From the NCBI GenBank assembly GCA_023665865.1, contig JAMPDC010000001.1, positions 26,134 to 90,133 of the forward strand: a stretch of 64,000 nt of DNA, given 5' to 3'. The position numbers were made by a program, and so were the translations under genes. Of this stretch, positions 23,657 to 31,890 are shown piece by piece. The notes under the pieces were generated by a model. That model did not search any database and had not been told where the DNA came from. It saw only the letters and a list, made by a program, of their open reading frames with translations. How positions within the stretch are numbered: the first letter of the stretch is position 1; the number at the start of each line of letters is the position of its first letter. This DNA is from Staphylococcus sp. (lineage in GTDB: Bacteria; Bacteroidota; Bacteroidia; Bacteroidales; Muribaculaceae).

Positions 23657-25807
23657 ATGAAAATACAGAAATTCATCATAAGTTTGGCTACTGCAGCATT
23701 TATATCAATGCCGGCTGCCGCAATCTCAAAACCTGACGCGAAACATCTCACAGATTCCCTCTCACGGGAGTTGAGATTAGTCTATACCCCCGCCGACTCT
23801 CTGAAAATCATGGTCAACATTTTCGACCTGATGTCGAGAGAAGAGAGCCGTGAGTTTGGTTTCAAGATGTTTGAAGTGGCAAATCGTGCCAATGACACCA
23901 GTGCCGCGCTTGAAATCCTGCGCAACATCGCGGCACGTTCCGTTCGCAAAGACTCGCTGCTTACCGAACTCTACAACTGCACTTCGCGTTACACGAACCT
24001 CGGACGCCACGAGGACACCCCCTTCGTTGACACCGACGAACTGCGGGAAACACGCACATTCATCAAACTGACACGCAACATGTATCAGGCGGTCTATTCC
24101 AGCGAAGAGCAGCGAAAAAAACTGCTTGTCGACTTTCTTCAGACATATTCGATGAATCCGCCGGACAATATCTATGACCAGATCATCCTCCAGCATGCGA
24201 TCTGTGCCATCCTCGCGCAGCTCGGGTCAAGTGATCTGCTGTCCTCGAAGCTCGATGAACTGGGGGAGTTAATCAACAAGCTTCCTCCGAAGACAATCTC
24301 GCTGCGCAACATGTATAACGTGCATGCCGCTCTGCTCTACAACGACAACGAAGAATATGAGAAATCAATGCAGGCCGACCTCAACACTCTTGAGGGCATA
24401 AAACAACTTGAGAAGCACTATAAGGATAATGGCCGTGTCTATCGCAACTACGATGCCAATAAATATGTCATCTATTGCCGCTTCCTCGCCAATTATCCCC
24501 GCCTCGCTCCACACGAAATAGAAAAATATTACAAACTTGCGATGGATCTCGTCGAAAACGACTACACCTCGGCCGAGACCAACGAGCAGTATCCAGGCCC
24601 ACAGATATATTACCACATGGCCTACAAAAACTATGCGCAGGCTCTTGAGTTTATCAAAAAGGCCATCGACAATCCGGAGAACCATAAATACCGCCGTCGC
24701 CTATTAAGATACGAAATCGAATGTGCGGAGGCTCTCGGTGACAACGCCACCCTTTTGAGTGCCTCGCTCGAATACAATAAGATCCTGGAGGCTTACATCC
24801 ACGACAAGCTTGATGAGAAATTCCGCGAATTGCAGATGATTTCCGACACCTCTGAGCTTACCAACAGCTTCAAGAGATTAAATATCGAAAAGGAGCTCAG
24901 CGAAGCACGAGCGATGAAAATCATCATAATTGTCACAATAATCGCAGTGATATGCCTGCTCATATCGGTCATTGTGCTCTATCGTCTTAACCATCGCAAC
25001 AAAGCTCTCGTTTCGACCCTCGACAAATCAAACAGAGCTCTGATCGAAAAAAGCGAGAATCTTGAGAATTCCCGCAAAGACCTTCTCAAAGCTCGTGATG
25101 TGGCTCAGAAAGCCAATAATCTGAAGACAGATTTCATCAAGAACATGAGCTATGAAGTCAGCACCCCGCTCAAAGCCATAAACGAATACTGCAAACTGAT
25201 TGTTGATTGTGCGGACGCCTCAAACAGAGCTTATCTCGAACGCTTCACATCGCTTGTCGAGCTCAACAGCGAACTCCTGACAACTATTGTCAACGATGTG
25301 CTCCACATCTCGGAGATCGACAGTGAGTCCGTGCCGGTGCAAAACAAGTCAACAGACCTCCGCGCCCTCTGCACCATGGTGCTCGACGGTGTACGCCACA
25401 GAGTAGCCCCGGGCGTTGCACTTCAGTTCGACGCCTCCTCTCCGGCAATCAGCCTCTTCACAGATCCTCAGCGTCTTCATCAGATACTTCTCAATCTGCT
25501 CACTAATGCCGCTAAATTTACGCAACGTGGCAGTATCACTCTCGGATTTAGTCTCGAAAATGACGATGAAGGAAATACAGATATTGAGAAAGTAAGATTT
25601 GTAGTGACTGATACCGGCATTGGTATAAAAGCCGATAAAAAGGAGTCTATTTTTGAACGCTTCGTAAAGCTCGACAAGGAAACCCAGGGAGCCGGTCTCG
25701 GTCTGACAATCTCACGCCTGCTCGCACGCATCCTCGGAGGAGATGTCTATCTCGACACCACCTATACTAAAGGAGCTCGCTTCGTATTGATATTGCCCAG
25801 GAAATAG
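23657..25807 (+). CDS. TPR-containing sensor kinase with Tyr at the phospho-acceptor position
   Basis: 716 residues from ATG 23657, the first start that yields a signal peptide (FIISLATAAFISMPAAAIS). Residues about 25-400 are helical TPR-like and periplasmic; a membrane segment lies at 420-443 (MKIIIIVTIIAVICLLISV), then a coiled coil and an H-box region reading NMSYEVSTPLKAI. The usual MSHE is MSYE: residue 499 is Tyr (TAT at 25151-25153). The ATPase domain looks intact: N-box HQILLNLLTNAAKFT, G1 DTGIGI, F-box FERFVKLDKE, G2 GAGLGL. No receiver domain is fused and no response regulator is adjacent. It precedes a GH43 gene by 28 bases, suggesting carbohydrate-linked control. Confidence 0.88.
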   Translation: MKIQKFIISLATAAFISMPAAAISKPDAKHLTDSLSRELRLVYTPADSLKIMVNIFDLMSREESREFGFKMFEVANRANDTSAALEILRNIAARSVRKDSLLTELYNCTSRYTNLGRHEDTPFVDTDELRETRTFIKLTRNMYQAVYSSEEQRKKLLVDFLQTYSMNPPDNIYDQIILQHAICAILAQLGSSDLLSSKLDELGELINKLPPKTISLRNMYNVHAALLYNDNEEYEKSMQADLNTLEGIKQLEKHYKDNGRVYRNYDANKYVIYCRFLANYPRLAPHEIEKYYKLAMDLVENDYTSAETNEQYPGPQIYYHMAYKNYAQALEFIKKAIDNPENHKYRRRLLRYEIECAEALGDNATLLSASLEYNKILEAYIHDKLDEKFRELQMISDTSELTNSFKRLNIEKELSEARAMKIIIIVTIIAVICLLISVIVLYRLNHRNKALVSTLDKSNRALIEKSENLENSRKDLLKARDVAQKANNLKTDFIKNMSYEVSTPLKAINEYCKLIVDCADASNRAYLERFTSLVELNSELLTTIVNDVLHISEIDSESVPVQNKSTDLRALCTMVLDGVRHRVAPGVALQFDASSPAISLFTDPQRLHQILLNLLTNAAKFTQRGSITLGFSLENDDEGNTDIEKVRFVVTDTGIGIKADKKESIFERFVKLDKETQGAGLGLTISRLLARILGGDVYLDTTYTKGARFVLILPRK

Positions 25808-25835
25808 TCACTGATACAACCCTTTTTACAAATCC

Positions 25836-27440
25836 ATGAAATTATCCCGCCTCCTCATCTCGGCTTTAACCGTCACTGCCGGAACATCTCTTCTCGCCAT
25901 GAACCCCTATCTTCCATTGTGGGAACATATACCTGACGGTGAACCGTACGTGTTCGACGATCCTGACAACCCGGGCAAGAAAAGAGTTTACATCTTCGGC
26001 TCTCATGACATGATCAAATGGATGTATTGCGGCTATGACCTTGTGACATGGTCAGCGCCGGTCGATTCTCTCGAAAACTGGCGCTACGACGGCGTGATTT
26101 TCGAGTCACAGACTGACGCCAACGGCCATCCGTTGCGGGCCAATGGCTTGGGTGATGTCCTGTATGCACCCGACATTGCCGAGCGAACTCTTCCTGACAG
26201 CAAGAAGGAATACTGGCTCTTCCCAAATAACCAAGCCGAAGGGAGAAATGGCATGGTAGCACGCGCCGATCGCCCAGATGGTCCATATAAGCCCACGAAC
26301 TTCTATGCCGACAATCCTGATGCAAGCGACGGAGTGCTACGGTTCGACCCGGCAGTGTTTATCGACGATGATAACCGCGTATATGGCTACTGGGGCTTCG
26401 GGAAAACCTATGCAGCCGAACTTGACCCCAAGACTATGGCCACGGTAAAACCTGGAACTGAAATAGTCGAAAATCTCATGAGTGGATTTGACACTGAAGG
26501 AATCGACCGCTTTTATGAAGCATCATCCATCCGTAAGATCAAGGATAAATACGTATTCATCTTCAGCCGCGTCAGCGCTGACGGCGAATGGGGACTTCCT
26601 GCGTCAAACTACACGTTGGCCTACGCTTACGGCGACAATCCTCTTGGGCCCTTCACCTATGGAGGTACAATCATTGACGCCCGTGGGCGCGACACGGATG
26701 CCGACGGTAAACCCATGGCTACAGCGACTGTCAATGGCAATACCCATGGCAGCATCCAGGAAGTCAACGGACAGTGGTATGTGTTCTACCACCGTCAGAC
26801 AGGCCTTGACGAATACGCACGTCAGGCAATGGTCGCTCCGATCGACGTTGATGTCGAGGAAGGCCCCGGAGGGAAAGTGACAATCAGTGAGGCAGAATAT
26901 ACGTCTGAAGGCTTCGAGACAGCAGGTCTCGATCCACTGCGACGCTATCCGGCCGCGATCGCCTCACATTTTACAGGTCCGACTCCGGCTTATCAGAAAT
27001 ATCCGGTGATGCACTACTCAGGCCCCTACTTCGAGCCTGCTTATATTTCCAATCATAATGTTGCTGATCCCTACGACGAAGAGCTAAATGTCAACAATGT
27101 CGTAAACTGCACTGACGGCTCAATCCTTGGCTACAAATATTTCAATTTCGATTCGTTGCACGGCAAGAATAACCCTCGCCTAACACTTTGGCTCACACCG
27201 CAAAGAATCGACGGAAAGATTGAGATATACACTTCTGCTCCATGGAAAGGGAATCCGAAACCCATCGGTGAAATAATTCTCGATAAAGACATGCCGACGA
27301 CTCCGGGAGAATTCACAACCAATGTGAAAGAGGTCACAGAACTCAATGGCAAGCATCCGCTCTATTTCACCTTTTCATCCCCCGAAAAAGGGAAATCAAT
27401 AGCGACAATCACCCATCTCCAGTTTAATGTGACTGATTGA
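25836..27440 (+). CDS. GH43-family glycoside hydrolase (xylan/arabinan-active type)
   Basis: 534 residues with a signal peptide (LLISALTVTAGTSLLA). The five-bladed propeller residues are in place: general base Asp34 in HIPDGEPYVF, pKa-tuning Asp171 in RFDPAVFIDDD, and general acid Glu228 in FYEASSIRKI. A C-terminal beta region of about 140 residues after residue 390 (LGYKYFNFDSL, LTLWLTPQRIDGKIEIY) looks like a CBM6-type accessory domain. Likely acts in the periplasm or at the surface on arabinose- or xylose-containing glycans. No SusC/SusD pair is nearby, so it is not in a classic polysaccharide utilisation locus. Confidence 0.9.
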   Translation: MKLSRLLISALTVTAGTSLLAMNPYLPLWEHIPDGEPYVFDDPDNPGKKRVYIFGSHDMIKWMYCGYDLVTWSAPVDSLENWRYDGVIFESQTDANGHPLRANGLGDVLYAPDIAERTLPDSKKEYWLFPNNQAEGRNGMVARADRPDGPYKPTNFYADNPDASDGVLRFDPAVFIDDDNRVYGYWGFGKTYAAELDPKTMATVKPGTEIVENLMSGFDTEGIDRFYEASSIRKIKDKYVFIFSRVSADGEWGLPASNYTLAYAYGDNPLGPFTYGGTIIDARGRDTDADGKPMATATVNGNTHGSIQEVNGQWYVFYHRQTGLDEYARQAMVAPIDVDVEEGPGGKVTISEAEYTSEGFETAGLDPLRRYPAAIASHFTGPTPAYQKYPVMHYSGPYFEPAYISNHNVADPYDEELNVNNVVNCTDGSILGYKYFNFDSLHGKNNPRLTLWLTPQRIDGKIEIYTSAPWKGNPKPIGEIILDKDMPTTPGEFTTNVKEVTELNGKHPLYFTFSSPEKGKSIATITHLQFNVTD

Positions 27441-27441
27441 T

Positions 27442-27876
27442 ATGGGATCAACAATCTATACATCAAAAATTGACTGGTGGATACCGGCTGTGGTCATTAT
27501 CACTGTTGGATTCGCTTTTATCGGCCCGATTATCGACGGAGAGATTTTCATTGTCGGAATTATTGTTGCTATTTTGCTTGGCATATTGGAGATTGTGATG
27601 TTTGCCAGTGTAAAGTACCGGATTTGTAATGATAAACTCGGCATAAGAAACTTCTTTTATAAATGGGAGTGGTTTCCCATCGCAAAGATCACCGAAATAA
27701 AGAAAACAAGCGGAATCTTATCTGCCCCGGCTTTGTCAACGAAGCGGGTGTCCATCAAATTCTCTGACAGGAATATTTTGAAAAGTTCCCTGCCATTGGA
27801 AATTTCACCCAAGGACCGCGACCGCTTTATGGCAAGACTCAAAGAGATCAACCCTTCGATTGTCATAAAAGGGTGA
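27442..27876 (+). CDS. Small membrane protein with PH-like domain
   Basis: 144 residues beginning one base after the GH43 stop. Two hydrophobic segments (WIPAVVIITVGFAFIGPII, then FIVGIIVAILLGILEIVMFA) precede a C-terminal domain of the bacterial PH type (RICNDKLGIRNFFYKWEWFPIAKITEIKKT, split here across strands, ending ISPKDRDRFMARLKEINP). The pattern matches the bPH_6 group of short two-pass proteins. Function unknown. Confidence 0.8.
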   Translation: MGSTIYTSKIDWWIPAVVIITVGFAFIGPIIDGEIFIVGIIVAILLGILEIVMFASVKYRICNDKLGIRNFFYKWEWFPIAKITEIKKTSGILSAPALSTKRVSIKFSDRNILKSSLPLEISPKDRDRFMARLKEINPSIVIKG

Positions 27877-27957
27877 GTCTTCATAGATTAAAAATCATGT
27901 ATCGTACCGATACTTAAATCATCATACCGCATACGTCAAATTTGAAATCAAATAGAA

Positions 27958-28596
27958 ATGGTCGACGGATCACTTAAGAACTACATCGAAACCAATATTC
28001 TCCCGATGTATGATAATTTTGATGCAGCGCATCAGCGCAATCATGTCGAGATGGTCATAGGACAGAGTCTTGCTATTGCCTCTGACCTTGATGTGGATAT
28101 GAATCTCGTCTATGCGATAGCGGCATATCATGACACCGGACTGACTGTTGACCGCAAGACACATCATCTTGTGTCGGGCCAGATTGTCCGCGAAGACAAG
28201 CGGCTGCGCGACTGGTTCAGCGAAGGACATATTGAAACGATAGCTCAGGCATGTGAAGACCATCGGGCGTCCTCCGACCATGAGCCGAGAAGCATCTACG
28301 GGAAGATTGTGGCAGAAGCCGACCGTTTCATAGACCCTGACACAATCATACTGCGCACTGTGCAGTATGGACTTGCCAATTATCCCGGGCTTGACAAAGA
28401 TGGGCATTGGAGGCGGACTCTCGACCATCTTAATGAGAAATATGCCGAAGGTGGCTATCTTCGTCTATGGTTTGCGAACAGTCCAAATGCGGGCCGGCTG
28501 AATGATTTGCGTGAAATAATCAGGAATAGACCGCTTCTCCGCGACAAATTCGATTACCACTACGACAAACTGACAAATCCCCCTTCAATCGGTTGA
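27958..28596 (+). CDS. HD-domain phosphohydrolase
   Basis: 212 residues. The metal-binding HD motif is AYHDTGL (His58, Asp59); an upstream His (residues 25 and 29, AAHQRNHV) and a downstream EDHRAS complete the set. HD proteins of this size hydrolyse nucleotides or related phosphates. The C-terminal 80 residues (GHWRRTLDHLNEKYAEGGYL) look family-specific. No partner domain and no membrane segment. It stands 81 bases after the PH-domain gene and 86 before nrnA. Confidence 0.85.
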   Translation: MVDGSLKNYIETNILPMYDNFDAAHQRNHVEMVIGQSLAIASDLDVDMNLVYAIAAYHDTGLTVDRKTHHLVSGQIVREDKRLRDWFSEGHIETIAQACEDHRASSDHEPRSIYGKIVAEADRFIDPDTIILRTVQYGLANYPGLDKDGHWRRTLDHLNEKYAEGGYLRLWFANSPNAGRLNDLREIIRNRPLLRDKFDYHYDKLTNPPSIG

Positions 28597-28666
28597 ACCC
28601 GCCCCGGGTGTCCGACAATAACGATGAATTTTAGTCTCTCAGCATTAAACTCCCGGGATTTTTAGC

Positions 28667-28674
28667 TATCTTTG
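28667..28674 (+). promoter_or_regulatory. -7 box of the nrnA operon
   Basis: TATCTTTG matches TAnnTTTG and lies eight bases before the ATG at 28683, so the leader would be very short or absent. No clear -33 element. Confidence 0.5.
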
Positions 28675-28682
28675 CATCCATT

Positions 28683-29732
28683 ATGTCAGAAATTAAAAAA
28701 ACGCACAGATTTCGCACTATTATTGACCCTGAACTCGTCGAGAGGGTCAAACAACTTGTGCTTGTCTCGCGCAACATCGTCATCACATGTCATGTGAGCC
28801 CCGACGGTGACGCGTTAGGGTCGTCATGTGCACTTTGGTACATATTGAAAGCTCTTGGAAAGACTGCCAATGTCGTTACGGCCGACTGCGCCCCACGCTC
28901 GCTCCAGTTTCTTCCCGGAGTCCGCGACATTATCGCAGCAACCCGTCAGAGCGACAGAGCCCATGAACTGATTTCCCACGCCGACCTCATCTTCTGTATG
29001 GATTTCAACGATGCAGAACGGATAGACCGTCTGACACCCGTCCTGCTTTCGTCCAAAGCAAAGAGAGTCGTAATCGACCATCATCTCGACCCGTGTATCG
29101 ACACCGACGTGCTCATCTCAAATCCTGCTGTCTCGTCGACCTCAGCCCTGCTCTACATCTTCCTGTGGCAAGCCGGATGGACGCGCTATCTCAACCGCAG
29201 TTCCGCCGCCTGCATCTACACAGGCATGATGACCGACACCGGCAATTTCTCATATAATTCCAACGACCCTGACCTCTATCTGATCATCCACGACCTCATG
29301 AGGAAAGGCATTGACAAAGATAATCTCTACAAACTTGTCATGAACACCTCGTCGGAATCAAGAGTCCGCATCATGGGCTATGGCCAATACCGCATGCAAC
29401 TCCTACCCAACCATCAGGCTGCCATCATCACTCTCAGCGAAAACGAGCTTAAAGAGTTTGACTATAACAAGGGTGACACTGAGGGACTGGTCAATATACC
29501 ACTGTCAATCCCCGAGGTGACCTACTCGGTATTTCTCCGTGAAGACGCACCGGATTGCGTAAAAGTCTCCATGCGCAGTAAGGGTGATTTTTCTGTCAGC
29601 CGTATCTGCGAGGAGAATTTTGCAGGCGGAGGCCACACCAACGCTGCCGGTGGTGAGTTTCACGGGCCTCTATGCCAAGCCGTCGACAAACTACTTGAAA
29701 TCATTCCAAACTACGATAAATATTTAAAATGA
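28683..29732 (+). CDS. nrnA: NrnA-type oligoribonuclease / pAp phosphatase (DHH family)
   Basis: 349 residues. DHH motifs in order: CHVSPDGDALGSS, FCMDFNDAERID, VVIDHHLDP (the DHH triad) and SSTSALLYIFLW; the C-terminal DHHA1 domain ends in GGGHTNAAGGEF, the substrate-grip loop. NrnA degrades short RNA (and linear dinucleotides) and converts pAp to AMP. Bifunctional activity is family knowledge, not visible here. The stop overlaps the next ATG by four bases (ATGA), so the DUF4827 gene is coupled. Confidence 0.92.
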   Translation: MSEIKKTHRFRTIIDPELVERVKQLVLVSRNIVITCHVSPDGDALGSSCALWYILKALGKTANVVTADCAPRSLQFLPGVRDIIAATRQSDRAHELISHADLIFCMDFNDAERIDRLTPVLLSSKAKRVVIDHHLDPCIDTDVLISNPAVSSTSALLYIFLWQAGWTRYLNRSSAACIYTGMMTDTGNFSYNSNDPDLYLIIHDLMRKGIDKDNLYKLVMNTSSESRVRIMGYGQYRMQLLPNHQAAIITLSENELKEFDYNKGDTEGLVNIPLSIPEVTYSVFLREDAPDCVKVSMRSKGDFSVSRICEENFAGGGHTNAAGGEFHGPLCQAVDKLLEIIPNYDKYLK

Positions 29733-30301
29733 AGAAAATCCTCTATCCAATATTCGCTATCCTCGGGTTAGCACTCACTCTCACATCTTGTGAGGATTCT
29801 AAAAGCTACGCGGAGCGTCTTCAGGACGAGAACCAGGCTGTCAACAAATATCTCGTCAACTATCGCGTCGTTGACCATATCCCTGCCGATTCTGTGTTTG
29901 AAGTTGGTGAAAACGCACCTTATTACTGTATCGACGACGATGCAAACGTCTACATGCAGGTGATTGATGCCGGTGACAAGGAAAAGCCGGAGAAAAATGA
30001 CCGCGTATATTTCCGCTACACACGCTACAATCTATTCTACTATGTAGTCGGAGGTGACAACTCTGAACTTGGAGTCGGTAATGCCGACAACATGAGTTCG
30101 TCGTCAACATTCTTCCTCTTTGACAACACCACTGTTGAAGAATCGACCCAGTATGGTACAGGCATACAGCTTCCCATGCGATTCGTAGGCTACAATGCAA
30201 AAGTGAACCTCATTGTGAAATCTCAGGCCGGCGCGAGCAGCGAGATTGCCTATGTAGTCCCCTATCTTTATACACTTCAGTATTTTAAACCCCAGATTTA
30301 A
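29729..30301 (+). CDS. DUF4827 lipoprotein (FKBP-like fold)
   Basis: 190 residues. Signal peptide with lipobox ALTLTSC, Cys21. The body holds conserved Bacteroidales phrases (YAERLQDENQAVNKYLVNYRV, split over a helix, then NDRVYFRYTRYNLFYY and GIQLPMRFVGYNAKVNLIVKS) that match the DUF4827 family, thought to have an FKBP-like isomerase fold without all catalytic residues. Overlaps nrnA by four bases; glmM follows 16 bases on. Probably a periplasmic or surface lipoprotein. Confidence 0.8.
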   Translation: MKKILYPIFAILGLALTLTSCEDSKSYAERLQDENQAVNKYLVNYRVVDHIPADSVFEVGENAPYYCIDDDANVYMQVIDAGDKEKPEKNDRVYFRYTRYNLFYYVVGGDNSELGVGNADNMSSSSTFFLFDNTTVEESTQYGTGIQLPMRFVGYNAKVNLIVKSQAGASSEIAYVVPYLYTLQYFKPQI

Positions 30302-30316
30302 CATACGATAATCAAT

Positions 30317-31702
30317 ATGTCACTCATCAAGAGCATTTCGGGCATCCGCGGCACTATCGGTGGCGCTCCCGGCGACGGCCTCTCCCCCCTCGACATCGTC
30401 AAATTCACAGCCGCCTACGCGACTTTTATCGCAGCCAACACCACACGCACATCCAAGACAATCGTTGTCGGCCGCGACGCACGTCTGAGCGGTAAGATGG
30501 TCAACGACATCGTAGTCGGTACCCTCACTGCCATGGGTTTCGATGTCATCAACATCGGCCACGCCTCTACTCCAACCACTGAGATCGCAGTTGTCGCTGA
30601 AAAAGCATGTGGTGGTATTATCCTTACCGCAAGCCACAACCCAAAACAGTGGAATGCGCTGAAACTCCTCAATGAGAATGGCGAATTTCTCAACGATGCT
30701 CAAGGCAAGGAAGTGCTCCGCATCGCAGCCGAGGAGGCTTACAATTTTGCTGAGGTTGACAATTTAGGTCAGGAATATACCAACAACACCTACAATCTAC
30801 GCCACATCGAACAGGTGCTCGCTCTTGATCTCGTCGACGTGGATGCAATCCGCAAAGCTAATTTCACTGTTGCGGTTGATGCAGTCAACTCTGTCGGAGG
30901 TGTAATTATCCCGCAGTTACTCCGCGCTCTCGGTGTGAAAAACATCATCGAACTCAACTGTGAGCCAAACGGCAAATTTGCCCATACTCCCGAGCCTATA
31001 CCCCAGAATCTCACCCAGATTTCATCGCTCATGGCCGATGGATGTGCAGATGTCGGTTTCGTTGTCGATCCTGACGTCGACCGTCTCGCAATCGTGATGG
31101 AAAACGGAGAGATGTTTGTCGAGGAATATACTCTCGTCTCAATCGCAGACTATGTACTCGCCCATACTCCCGGCTCTACCGTATCAAACCTGAGTTCTTC
31201 CCGTGCGTTGCGCGATGTCACACGCAAACACGGATGCGAATACTCCGCGGCAGCAGTCGGCGAAGTCAATGTCACCACAAAGATGAAAGAAACCGGCGCA
31301 GTCATTGGTGGCGAAGGTAACGGTGGTGTCATCTATCCCGCTGCCCACTATGGCCGCGATGCACTCGTTGGTGTGGCTCTCTTCCTTACCCTACTCGCCA
31401 AAAGCGGCAAGAAGGTCAGCGAGCTTAAGAAAACCTATCCGGCCTACGAGATTGCTAAAAACAAGATGGAGCTCACGCCTGAAATTGATGTCGATGCTAT
31501 CCTCGCAGCTGTTAAAGAGAAATTCGCAGGCGAACAGATCACCGATATTGACGGTGTGAAGATTGATTTCGAGGATTCATGGGTTCACCTCCGCAAATCA
31601 AACACCGAACCGATCATCCGCATCTACAGCGAAGCTGCGACGATGGCCGAGGCCGATGCACTCGCCCAGCGCATCAAAGACATTATCGCTGAGATGATCT
31701 AA
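30317..31702 (+). CDS. glmM: Phosphoglucosamine mutase-type phosphohexomutase
   Basis: 461 residues. The catalytic phosphoserine is Ser106 in ILTASHNPKQWNALKLL; the metal loop is DPDVDRLAI; the sugar-binding loop is GGEGNGGVIYP and the phosphate-binding C-terminal domain has RKSNTEPIIRIYSEA. Converts glucosamine-6-P to glucosamine-1-P for peptidoglycan and LPS precursor synthesis. The sugar loop differs somewhat from E. coli GlmM, so a broader phosphohexomutase range is possible. Last gene of the rightward run; a terminator follows. Confidence 0.88.
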   Translation: MSLIKSISGIRGTIGGAPGDGLSPLDIVKFTAAYATFIAANTTRTSKTIVVGRDARLSGKMVNDIVVGTLTAMGFDVINIGHASTPTTEIAVVAEKACGGIILTASHNPKQWNALKLLNENGEFLNDAQGKEVLRIAAEEAYNFAEVDNLGQEYTNNTYNLRHIEQVLALDLVDVDAIRKANFTVAVDAVNSVGGVIIPQLLRALGVKNIIELNCEPNGKFAHTPEPIPQNLTQISSLMADGCADVGFVVDPDVDRLAIVMENGEMFVEEYTLVSIADYVLAHTPGSTVSNLSSSRALRDVTRKHGCEYSAAAVGEVNVTTKMKETGAVIGGEGNGGVIYPAAHYGRDALVGVALFLTLLAKSGKKVSELKKTYPAYEIAKNKMELTPEIDVDAILAAVKEKFAGEQITDIDGVKIDFEDSWVHLRKSNTEPIIRIYSEAATMAEADALAQRIKDIIAEMI

Positions 31703-31827
31703 AAATATTTTTCAAAAAAAATTTCACCTTTCATGAACCATTTCCAACACCATGCGTTTTAGTGATATAGCAATATTACTTTTTCCATTGCAAGAAATGT
31801 GATAATGATTGGTTTATTAAACGAACT

Positions 31828-31853
31828 AAGGCTGTCGTGAGACAGCCTTTTTC
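31828..31853 (+). terminator. Intrinsic terminator after glmM
   Basis: AAGGCTGTC-GTGA-GACAGCCTT followed by TTTC: perfect 9-bp stem with a 4-base loop and a T-run, 125 bases after the glmM stop. Confidence 0.85.
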
Positions 31854-31890
31854 TTGTTATAGCCACAAAATACTCGTGTGGTCACTATAT

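Noticed and set aside
25836-27440. Polysaccharide utilisation locus around the GH43 gene
   Set aside because: No SusC/SusD pair or other glycan enzymes are adjacent; the barrel at 31891 lacks the SusC-type N-terminal domain and a SusD partner.
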